DNA from: a bacterium
GTDB taxonomy: Bacteria; Electryoneota; Electryoneia; Electryoneales; Electryoneaceae
DNA length: 13,269 bases
Reading direction: 5' to 3'
Assembly: GCA_014729955.1 (NCBI GenBank)
Contig: WJJA01000594.1
Coordinates: 1 to 13,269, forward strand
In this document: positions 8,301-13,269 of the stretch, in pieces
How the letters are laid out: each line of letters opens with the position of its first letter
Position numbering within the stretch: the first letter of the stretch is position 1
The notes under the pieces: model-generated
Told to the model about the DNA's origin: nothing
The model's input: the letters and a program-made list of their open reading frames with translations, nothing else
Databases searched by the model: none
Program-made: the position numbers and the translations under genes

Positions 8301-8453
8301 CAGGTTGTAGCGTTCTTCAAATTCCGCCTGCAGTAGTTGCAGGCCCTGCACGTTGGTTTGAGGATAGAGAGCGTAGGTGATCTGCATCGGGATGGTGAGG
8401 CAAAAGACGGCGAGCAGCAGTGCGAGCATGCCCCGGCTCCTGGATACAGGCAT
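5388..8453 (-). CDS. Secreted S8 (subtilisin-family) peptidase with C-terminal sorting domain
   Basis: A 1021-residue extracellular protease. Domains in order: signal peptide (1-28), possible propeptide (about 30-115), subtilase domain (about 120-445), beta-sandwich of the type found after many subtilases (about 450-585), a fibronectin type III domain (about 595-672), a second FN3 interrupted by a further beta-sandwich (about 677-925), and a C-terminal sorting domain (about 935-1021) with YPNPFNP at 943-949. The catalytic triad is intact: D132 in WDSG, H158 in DHGTH and S379 in GTSMSSP, with oxyanion-hole N268 in SAGN. The C-terminal domain is the kind recognised by type IX-like secretion in FCB bacteria. 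The ATG at 8453 has GGAGG 5 nt upstream. It is transcribed divergently from the pseudouridine synthase gene and followed by a terminator. Confidence 0.94.
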   Translation of the reverse strand: MPVSRSRGMLALLLAVFCLTIPMQITYALYPQTNVQGLQLLQAEFEERYNLRHGPVYQQLKSMTTPAWRAIHDNPNMELMGYDPQLQRPIIYVTDNYNAAVSVAVDEVWPGGESGYDLTGITGGMLDLGIWDSGIVRDTHVEFGGRALPMDGGSTSDHGTHVGGTMIAAGVNQDAKGMSYEAYLISYNWDSDDSEMTDAAEDGLTASNHSYSPLAGWSYSGGNYYWYGNPSISEVEDYSFGFYSSMAQDWDEIAYNAPYYNICKSAGNERNDGPAPGTGHYVWQGGWQWSTTTRDPDGGEDGYDCLGPRSTGKNYFMVGAVDDVINGYSGPNSVNMSSFSSWGPTDDGRIKPDIVANGVSLFSASNAGNNSYSNKSGTSMSSPNFTGSINLLIQFYKQLHDGTPPRHSTIKALVSHTADECGSHDGPDYSYGWGLLNTRRAADVINDADNLDAFITEADLVEDAEDQYYFYNVGTEPVRLTLCWTDPPGTPIPAALNDRTAMLVNDLDLRLINIDDNSTYLPYLLDPDEPSAPATTGDNIVDNVEQVYVEDLPEGAYRVEVSHKDGLWNDLDQTYSLVITGLISADDPRIPPTALEVSIEDASGAVDLQWVLNDPGDTFRHFYIYRDGVVIDSTEETDYEDILDEFGTYQYEVSALYDEGESSRVGPASITWFEPLAPRYLEGTVTPEGSVTLAWEQLRDYEVALDDGSSEMSLQFTPNTPENVGFAQRFIVPEDGQVTQVGAYLFENASVTFGNVRFAVYTTGADTTLPGEELFMSEPVLPEESGWQWLDLGSDRVELTAGDTLWAAVHWVDRGHTLLGNDTSSPSQGPGAIMVDGLNWRELYDAMMGNMLIRLQHGLPEPITGGELDGLTGFEVFRDGTSLGETTELTMNDEIESYGTYTYIVRALYEQGDVDSEPYDLVYSENSAAERSMPGEFAIGNAYPNPFNPKVTVSVQLAHDAPVKVQVYDLLGRLTATVATGRYQAGAHQFSWHAGDRAAGVYFLRIEAGPLQDMRKIVLLK

Positions 8454-8601
8454 GTGAACCTCCGGATGGAAATGAATCGAAAATCAAATGATCTTATTAA
8501 GATGGAGCCGGCAACGAATGCCTCGCAAGCCTTTACACAGGTGGGGAGGCCGTTTCGCTCTCACTTGCGTTTAAACCATTGCTCAGATTTCAGGATTGCG
8601 C
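8454..8601. promoter_or_regulatory. Divergent intergenic region with a 13-bp dyad
   Basis: These 148 nt separate the peptidase gene (minus) from the pseudouridine synthase gene (plus) and must hold promoters for both. I could not assign convincing -35/-10 pairs. The visible structure is ATCTTATTAAGAT at 8491-8503, a perfect 6-bp dyad around one T, 38 nt upstream of the peptidase start and possibly an operator. The GGAGG at 8463-8459 serves the peptidase and AGGA at 8592-8595 the synthase. Confidence 0.45.
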
Positions 8602-9330
8602 ATGAACAGCAAGCAGTCTCAGCCTGCGAACGTCAGCATCCGGATCGCCAAGTTGCTTTCCGAACGAGGGATCTGCTCCCGCCGGGAGGCGGAACGCTGG
8701 ATTACGGCGGGTCGCGTGAAGGTAAACGGGCGCAGGATCGATTCACCCGCGCTCAATGTTGATCCCGCGCATGACAAGGTGGAGGTGGACAACATCCCGA
8801 TCCCGGCACCGGAACCGGACCTCTACATCGCCCTGAACAAGCCGAAAGGGTACCTCTCCTCGTTTGCCAAGAGCAGGGAGAACGGTCTGCTGCTGGGGAA
8901 CCTCGTCAAGATCGAGCGTCGCCTCTTCACCGTGGGACGATTGGACCTCAACTCACGTGGACTTTTATTGTTGACCACTGACGGTGACTGGGCCAATCGT
9001 GTCATGCACCCCCGCTATGAGAAGAGTAAAGCCTACCTTGTTCGGATTCGCAGCCTGCCGCCGTCACTCGCCGCAAAGCAGCTGAGTGAGGCAAGATTCA
9101 AAGAGGAGGGGCGATGGTTCGGGGTGGACTCTGCGGAACCGGAGGGCAACTGGGTTCGTGTTGAATTAAATGAAGGACGCAACCGGCAGATCCGCCGTGT
9201 CGCGGAGCAGGCCGGCCTTGAGATTCGCGACATCGTACGTACCAGGATCGGCACAGTCACCCTCGGCAAACTGAAAGAAGGTACATGGCGCAAGCTCACA
9301 CCGGAGGAGGTGGAAAGCTTCAGAACGTAA
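8602..9330 (+). CDS. RsuA/RluB-family 23S or 16S rRNA pseudouridine synthase
   Basis: A 242-residue enzyme that isomerises uridine to pseudouridine in rRNA. An N-terminal S4 RNA-binding domain (about 12-60, ISRRE-like SRREAERWITAGRVKVNG at 26-43) precedes the catalytic domain. The motif II segment GRLDLNSRGLLLLTTDG (112-128) contains the catalytic Asp115, and EGRNRQIRR (191-199) is the conserved late motif. Length and layout fit the RsuA/RluB/RluE/RluF group. Which rRNA position is modified cannot be read from sequence alone; RluB-like is the likeliest. The ATG at 8602 has AGGA 6 nt upstream and is preferred over an in-frame TTG at 8596. No terminator is evident before the DUF72 gene. Confidence 0.93.
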   Translation: MNSKQSQPANVSIRIAKLLSERGICSRREAERWITAGRVKVNGRRIDSPALNVDPAHDKVEVDNIPIPAPEPDLYIALNKPKGYLSSFAKSRENGLLLGNLVKIERRLFTVGRLDLNSRGLLLLTTDGDWANRVMHPRYEKSKAYLVRIRSLPPSLAAKQLSEARFKEEGRWFGVDSAEPEGNWVRVELNEGRNRQIRRVAEQAGLEIRDIVRTRIGTVTLGKLKEGTWRKLTPEEVESFRT

Positions 9331-9447
9331 TCAAGGCAGGCTCGGAAAGACTGCGCCATGGTCTGCGAGACGAATCCGAACATGGTGATAAGAACTCAGT
9401 CACTACAAAAAACGACTCCGTTTGTTCCTCGTCAAAAGGAGAAGCGT

Positions 9448-10296
9448 TTGACAACTTTGAAGCATCACAATCTTACGATTCGTCTGGGCACGAGCTCCTT
9501 TTCGGAAGACTCCTGGAAGGGTGTGTTCTATCCCGAAGGCACCGATGCACGGGACTACCTGCCTCACTATGCGACCGTCTTCGATACCGTCGAGGTGGAT
9601 GCGACATACTATGCGATTCCACGGCAGTCCACCGTCGACCGCTGGGCGGAGGTCACGCCTGAGTCGTTCCTGTTTTCACTGAAATTCCCGCGTGCAATAG
9701 TGCACGGGGGAGAAGGGCGAAAACCGGATCCGAAGGTCTTGCTTCTGCCGGATACAACCTACGATGCCCGAGATGCCTTTCTGGAACGCGTAAAGGTGCT
9801 GGGCCCGCGTCTCGGACCGCTGCTGTTGCAGTTCCCTTATTTCAATAAGACGGTGTTCGCTTCACGCACCGAGTTCTTTGAACGACTGGACCGTTTCCTC
9901 GAAGACCTGCCGAAGCAGTACCGCTATGCGGTGGAAGTACGTAACAAGTGGTATATGAACCGTGAGCTGGCCGAATTGTGCCGCCGTCACGGTGTTTCCA
10001 TGGCTGTCGTGGATCAGCAGTGGATGCCTCACGGCGATGAGTTGTCGTTCGATCCGGTAACAAACGATCTTGCGTACATCCGCCTGCTCGGCAATCGCAA
10101 AGAGATCGAAGAGATTACGGACTCCTGGGACCGCGAGGTGATCGACCGCGGCGACAGGCTGCAACGATGGGCCGATCTGATCGGCGGTTGGGAAAACCGG
10201 GACCTCACGATCCTGGTCTACAGCAATAACCATTACGCCGGCCATGCACCAGAAACGACGCGCCGATTGAAAGCTCTGCTGGAAGACCGGTTCTGA
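9448..10296 (+). CDS. DUF72 (YecE-family) protein with probable TTG start
   Basis: A 282-residue protein of the DUF72/YecE family, a TIM-barrel-like fold of unknown biochemical function. Recognisable stretches are IRLGTSSFSEDSWKGVFYP (11-29) and the following FDTVEVDATYYAIPRQST, which match the family's N-terminal signature. The C-terminal part contains DLTILVYSNNHYAGHAPET, also typical. The TTG at 9448 is chosen because AAGGAG (9436-9441) sits 6 nt upstream and the family signature begins shortly after. ATG codons at 9358 and 9382 in the same frame would add 30 or 22 residues with no family similarity and no ribosome-binding site. The 117 nt before this start show no clear promoter or terminator. 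Confidence 0.87.
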   Translation: MTTLKHHNLTIRLGTSSFSEDSWKGVFYPEGTDARDYLPHYATVFDTVEVDATYYAIPRQSTVDRWAEVTPESFLFSLKFPRAIVHGGEGRKPDPKVLLLPDTTYDARDAFLERVKVLGPRLGPLLLQFPYFNKTVFASRTEFFERLDRFLEDLPKQYRYAVEVRNKWYMNRELAELCRRHGVSMAVVDQQWMPHGDELSFDPVTNDLAYIRLLGNRKEIEEITDSWDREVIDRGDRLQRWADLIGGWENRDLTILVYSNNHYAGHAPETTRRLKALLEDRF

Positions 10297-10435
10297 TAGC
10301 TGGACTTTCTCCTCAGTTTTTGTGCTCAAACATCACTTTTGCTCCGGTAAAGGTATAAACCCTTCAATGTCGGACTCCTGCCCGCAACAAATGAACAATT
10401 GCGAACAGACAGCCACTATGTTAGATTTATGTTAG

Positions 10436-10679
10436 CCCGGATATTTCACGAGTTCAAACTGTGTCAGATGTGAGGCGCGAAGGATGAAGCTGTATTGCCA
10501 TACCGCGAATCCTTCGGAACAAAGCAGATGACACAGTTGGGACCGCCCGAAGGGGGAATGAAAAATGAGTTTGGCCTGGACACAATCTGTGCCGGAAAAA
10601 AACTGCATGCCGTGATATTATCTTATTGTTAATATGGCTTTTAGGAAAGAATGCTCTCTCCATTCATGAAATATTCGGG
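10436..10679. mobile_element. MITE-like non-autonomous element with TTAG target duplication
   Basis: A 244-bp element. The left end CCCGGATATTTCACGAG (10436-10452) and the reverse complement of the right end, CCCGAATATTTCATGAA (10679-10663), agree at 14 of 17 positions, and all differences are transitions. TTAG flanks both ends directly (10432-10435 and 10680-10683), as expected for a 4-bp target-site duplication. There is no transposase-sized frame inside. Internally it holds a long nested hairpin and two smaller inverted repeats. A 4-bp duplication with CC-starting ends resembles the IS1380 family, but that assignment is from memory and tentative. It lies 27 nt upstream of the DUF47 start and may supply its leader or promoter. 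Confidence 0.65.
10457..10538. repeat. 82-nt nested hairpin inside the element
   Basis: AACTGTGTCA (10457-10466) pairs perfectly with TGACACAGTT (10529-10538). Inside it CGAAGGAT (10478-10485) pairs perfectly with ATCCTTCG (10509-10516). At the tip GTAT (10492-10495) pairs with ATAC (10500-10503) around TGCC. The internal loops are near-symmetric (11 and 12 nt). It begins four bases inside the left terminal repeat and could fold as RNA or as a DNA cruciform. Confidence 0.7.
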
Positions 10680-10709
10680 TTAGGCTATTGTTAGAGGCGA
10701 GGTATTGCG

Positions 10710-11402
10710 ATGTCGGTGATAGAAAAAATGCTCGGTGGTCCGAGTCTGTATGATTTGTTGGATCAGCATCGGGAAAAGTCGTTCGAATGCGTGCAACGCA
10801 TTCAGCCGATGCTCGAAGCTTCACGAGGGAATGATTTCAACCGTCTTAAGACTCTCGCGGAAGAAGTATTCGTGCTGGAACGTGAAGCGGATCATTTCAA
10901 GACGCAGATTCGTGACAATCTCCCGCGAACGAAGTGGATGGCGGTTTCCCGGTATGATTTTCTCGCATTGTTGCGGGCACAGGATTCCCTCGCCGATGCA
11001 GTGGAAGATCTGGCGATGATGCTTCGATTGAAGCCGCTTCGCCTGCCCGAATTGTGCGATGGGCTGCCCTGCCTGGATGAGCTGGCCACCATGGCGGAGA
11101 ATGCTGTGCGTTCGGCGGAAGATGCGCTGGAGTTGACCCATGCGTTTTGTACCGGTCGTCACAAGGGGTTTGATACCGAGACTGTCGATCAACTGAAAAA
11201 GGGAAGCGATCGAATCAGCGCGTTTGAGTTTGAGACCGACAAAAACCAGTTTCGCCTGCTTCGTGCCATGTTAAGTGATGAAGACGAGGAATCATCTTTT
11301 GGCGAGAAGTATGTCACCATGGAGGTGATCCGTAACCTTGGCCGTATCGCCAACCATGCCGAAAGTATGACCGACTTCATGCGGTTAATGATCGCGGAAT
11401 GA
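10710..11402 (+). CDS. DUF47 (PhoU-like) family protein
   Basis: A 230-residue all-helical cytoplasmic protein of the DUF47/PhoU-divergent family. The family fold is two three-helix bundles with acidic metal-binding motifs. Visible ones are LEREAD (56-61), AQDSLADAVED (90-100) and the C-terminal RNLGRIANHAESM. Members usually neighbour a Pit-type phosphate transporter and are thought to modulate it; no transporter gene is present here, since the next gene is convergent. The ATG at 10710 has GAGG 7 nt upstream. A MITE-like element ends 27 nt before the start, so the native promoter may have been displaced or replaced. Confidence 0.9.
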   Translation: MSVIEKMLGGPSLYDLLDQHREKSFECVQRIQPMLEASRGNDFNRLKTLAEEVFVLEREADHFKTQIRDNLPRTKWMAVSRYDFLALLRAQDSLADAVEDLAMMLRLKPLRLPELCDGLPCLDELATMAENAVRSAEDALELTHAFCTGRHKGFDTETVDQLKKGSDRISAFEFETDKNQFRLLRAMLSDEDEESSFGEKYVTMEVIRNLGRIANHAESMTDFMRLMIAE

Positions 11403-11493
11403 GTCAGCAGTTCAGGTTTGCGATACGCGCGGGACAGGCCGGATCCGTAGTCCTGCATCGGTAGGCAGCAAAGGGTTGATTGCAAACACCGGA

Positions 11494-11529
11494 TAAAAAG
11501 CGGGATGGAGCCTGTCGCTCCATCCCGCT
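11494..11529 (-). terminator. Strong intrinsic terminator of the citrate synthase gene
   Basis: AGCGGGATGGAGC (11499-11511) and GCTCCATCCCGCT (11517-11529) form a perfect 13-bp stem with a 5-nt loop. On the minus strand the stem is followed by a T-run (11498-11494), making a textbook terminator 31 nt after the citrate synthase stop. Read from the plus strand it has only a CTTT tail, so it may also weakly terminate DUF47 transcription. Confidence 0.9.
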
Positions 11530-11560
11530 GCTTTGCTCTGCATACGAACGTCGAGTATTA

Positions 11561-12865
11561 CTACTTGCCGAAGGTGTCCTTGATGTACTTGAAGCCGACG
11601 GACTTCGGGCGAGTAATGGCGGTGCCGACCGCACGGTTCCAGACCAGCTGCGACAGCATGCCCATGGTACGGGATACGCTGAAGAGCACGGTGTAGTACT
11701 GGAACTCGGTCAGGCCGTAGTGGTACAGCAGTGCGCCGGAACCGGCGTCCACGTTCGGCCAGAAGTTCGCGATCGGATTCTTGCCGGCTTTGACACGTTC
11801 TTCGCTGAACTTCTCGAGCACTTTCGGCACCACGCGGAAGACGGTGTCGACGGTCTGGAAGACGGGATCTTCCGGCAGATGCTCATGCCCGAACTTGTTA
11901 AAGCCGGTGAAGCGCGGGTCAGTGACACGCAGGACGGCATGGCCGTAACCCGGGATCACTTTGCCGGAACGCAGGGTGTCGAACGCGAACTGTTCGATCT
12001 CTTCATCGCTCGGGACGCCGTTGAATTTGTCCATCAGCATCAGGATCCAGTCGAGGCATTCCTGGTTGGCGAGGCCGTGCAGCGGACCGGCGAGACCGTT
12101 CAGGCCGGCGGAAACGGAATAGTACGGGTCAGACAGCGCCGAACCGACGGTGTGGCAGGTATTCGCGGAGACGTTGCCGCCCTCATGGTCCGAATGGAAG
12201 TGCAGGTACAGACGCATCAGCTTGGCAAAGCTGCCGTCCGGATCGGGCAGACCCAGCATGTTGGCGTAGTTTGCGCCCCAGTCGAGACCCGGGATGTACG
12301 GAATCAGGTCGCCCTTCTTATAACGGATGCGATAGACGCCGGCTGCGACCGCCGGCAGCTTGGCCAGCAGGTTCAGCGCGTCGTCCAGCGCCGGCTTCCA
12401 GTAATCTTCCTTTTTGGTGCCCTTGCTGTACCACTGGCGGAAGGTGCTTTCCTTCTCCATTACCAGGATCGCGGTGTCGAGCATCGCCATCGGGTGGGAA
12501 TCTTCCGGCATCGCATACAGGACATCCCACACATATTCCGGGACATGATGGCGCTTATCGTACTCTTCCATCATGCTTTTCTTGGCATCTTCGTCCGGCA
12601 TTTCACCGGTGAGCAGCAGATAGAAAGTTTCTTCCGGCCACATATCCATGATGTCGAGCAGCGGATAGCCGCGGATGATGAGACCCTTGTCCGGCTCCAC
12701 CAGGGACGTTTCGCAGACCATTCCCTTCACGCCGCGCATGCCGCCGAAGGCCTGCGCTACGGTGCATTCGGACAACACTTCCTTGCCATAATTTTTGATC
12801 AGCTCCGCGCGCTCTTTGCGCCATTCGGGGATCAGGGCTTCCAGACGGTTGTACAGTTTGGACAT
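11561..12865 (-). CDS. gltA: Citrate synthase, eukaryote-like type
   Basis: A 434-residue citrate (Si)-synthase that condenses acetyl-CoA and oxaloacetate to citrate in the TCA cycle. The catalytic triad is visible: H263 in GPLHGLANQE, H309 in PGYGHAVLR and D373 in PNVDAGSG. The stretch HFHSDHEGGNVSANTCH (222-238) and the RPKS motif (419-422) follow the mitochondrial-type enzyme more closely than the E. coli type. The position equivalent to the mitochondrial NVDAHSG carries Gly in place of His, next to the catalytic Asp. The ATG at 12865 has AGGAGG (12876-12871) 5 nt upstream. It is a single-gene unit with its own promoter and terminator. The symbol gltA reflects function; the sequence type is not that of E. 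coli GltA. Confidence 0.96.
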   Translation of the reverse strand: MSKLYNRLEALIPEWRKERAELIKNYGKEVLSECTVAQAFGGMRGVKGMVCETSLVEPDKGLIIRGYPLLDIMDMWPEETFYLLLTGEMPDEDAKKSMMEEYDKRHHVPEYVWDVLYAMPEDSHPMAMLDTAILVMEKESTFRQWYSKGTKKEDYWKPALDDALNLLAKLPAVAAGVYRIRYKKGDLIPYIPGLDWGANYANMLGLPDPDGSFAKLMRLYLHFHSDHEGGNVSANTCHTVGSALSDPYYSVSAGLNGLAGPLHGLANQECLDWILMLMDKFNGVPSDEEIEQFAFDTLRSGKVIPGYGHAVLRVTDPRFTGFNKFGHEHLPEDPVFQTVDTVFRVVPKVLEKFSEERVKAGKNPIANFWPNVDAGSGALLYHYGLTEFQYYTVLFSVSRTMGMLSQLVWNRAVGTAITRPKSVGFKYIKDTFGK

Positions 12866-13060
12866 CTTCACCTCCTGCTCATCGAGTGGTTGAAACGAAA
12901 TGTTCTACCCAGTAATTCTTGTACTGAAGGTGTCCCGTGGAACGGTGTGCCGGCAGGTTGCGTTCCGGTCTCCCGTGCGGTCACGGTCTCCCTCGTCCAT
13001 GCGTCAGGCAGGCACAGGAAAATTCGACCCGTAAATGCGGCAAATGCACATTTTCACAAG
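12866..13060 (-). promoter_or_regulatory. Long structured leader of the citrate synthase gene
   Basis: If the promoter at 13068-13096 is used, the transcript has a leader of about 195 nt. Within it CCGTG/CACGG (12973-12977/12982-12986) form a 5-bp hairpin, GGAACG/CGTTCC (12939-12944/12961-12966) a 6-bp one, and the 9-mer CGGTCTCCC (plus-strand sense) occurs twice, at 12966-12974 and 12984-12992. No known riboswitch was recognised and no gene is seen in it. Confidence 0.4.
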
Positions 13061-13067
13061 CAGAATC

Positions 13068-13096
13068 AAAATATCCGCAGCAGGGGCATGAGTCAA
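13068..13096 (-). promoter_or_regulatory. Sigma70-type promoter for citrate synthase
   Basis: On the minus strand TTGACT (13096-13091) and TATTTT (13073-13068) are separated by exactly 17 nt. Both hexamers match consensus at five of six positions. Transcription would start near 13060 and run towards the citrate synthase gene. Confidence 0.65.
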
Positions 13097-13146
13097 GCGG
13101 CATACCTCCAAGGGGTCGTATTCTTATACTCCGTTTGTGGATTATC

Positions 13147-13269
13147 TCACAACGATTTCTGCGGCCAATCGCCCGTTTTACGCACGTACTCGGCGTATTC
13201 TTCCACCGTCATCTCCGGCTTACCAAGCAAGGCCCAGGTACTCTCCTCCGATTCAAGTGTCTCTTTCGC
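13147..13269 (-). CDS. C-terminal end of an unidentified gene, cut by the window edge
   Basis: An open frame of 40 codons enters from the right edge and stops at TGA (13149-13147). It ends in EMTVEEYAEYVRKTGDWPQ followed by KSL. The composition is acidic and protein-like, and codon use resembles the neighbouring genes. I do not recognise the family. It is on the same strand as citrate synthase, but the 281-nt gap with its own promoter suggests separate transcription. No strong terminator follows its stop. Confidence 0.7.
   Translation of the reverse strand, partial: AKETLESEESTWALLGKPEMTVEEYAEYVRKTGDWPQKSL

Larger units (their letters stand above)
10297..10709. other. 413-nt non-coding gap before DUF47, holding a MITE-like element
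   Basis: No convincing protein gene is present. The first 135 nt (10297-10431) hold only a weak hairpin, CGCAA with TTGCG at 10383-10387/10399-10403. The middle is the inverted-repeat element described separately. The last 26 nt carry the DUF47 ribosome-binding site, GAGG at 10699-10702. Parts of the gap (about 10600-10690) are clearly more AT-rich than the neighbouring genes. No terminator for DUF72 is seen. Confidence 0.7.

Noticed and set aside
10571..10600. Hairpin GGACACA-ATC-TGTGCC followed by a run of A as a terminator
   Set aside because: The homopolymer is A on the strand where T is needed; on the other strand the T-run precedes the hairpin.
10454..10663. A 69-codon minus-strand frame across the element
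   Set aside because: Its sequence follows the inverted repeats, it has no ribosome-binding site and no recognisable domain.
10432..10683. Structured leader RNA or riboswitch of DUF47, closed by a 22-bp long-range stem
   Set aside because: The two arms pair well as plus-strand RNA (17 pairs and four G-U), but the outer TTAG copies are direct repeats and the arms end exactly at them, which is better explained by transposition. A secondary RNA role is not excluded.

Overview
The window is a stretch of bacterial chromosome, moderately GC-rich in the coding parts. It looks like an uncultured member of the FCB superphylum (Bacteroidota, Fibrobacterota and related candidate phyla). The best clue is a large secreted subtilase ending in a YPNPFNP-type C-terminal domain, the kind used as a sorting signal by type IX-like secretion. 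The eukaryote-like citrate synthase and the soluble NtrC-type two-component pair fit but do not prove this. No tRNA, rRNA, CRISPR array or phage gene is visible.

Layout. (1) From 8453 down to 1, all genes are on the minus strand. In transcription order they are a secreted S8 peptidase (5388-8453), a terminator-like hairpin (5338-5364), a NusG-domain-II membrane protein, a Gx-transporter-family membrane protein, two predicted lipoproteins (one of unknown fold, one with TPR-like helices), then a soluble GAF-type histidine kinase and an NtrC-type sigma54 activator. The start of another gene appears to be cut by the left edge. Spacing is tight, with overlaps at NusG-II/Gx, kinase/regulator and regulator/next gene. 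(2) From 8602 to 11402 the genes are on the plus strand: an RsuA/RluB-type pseudouridine synthase, a DUF72 protein with a probable TTG start, and a DUF47 (PhoU-like) protein. (3) From 13269 down to 11561 the minus strand carries the tail of an unidentified gene, then a citrate synthase with its own sigma70-type promoter, a leader of about 195 nt and a strong intrinsic terminator.

The most interesting non-coding object is in the 413-nt gap before DUF47. A 244-bp element (10436-10679) has imperfect terminal inverted repeats (14 of 17 positions), is flanked on both sides by the 4-bp direct repeat TTAG, and contains a long nested hairpin (10457-10538). It has no transposase-sized ORF, so it reads as a MITE-like non-autonomous transposable element sitting 27 nt upstream of the DUF47 start.

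Functional reading (inference). The NusG-II/Gx pair plus lipoproteins suggests an envelope-associated module. The kinase/regulator pair lies in the same orientation behind a hairpin and a 15-bp dyad, so it may be regulated separately. Genes on the right are housekeeping: rRNA modification, central metabolism and possibly phosphate-related functions.
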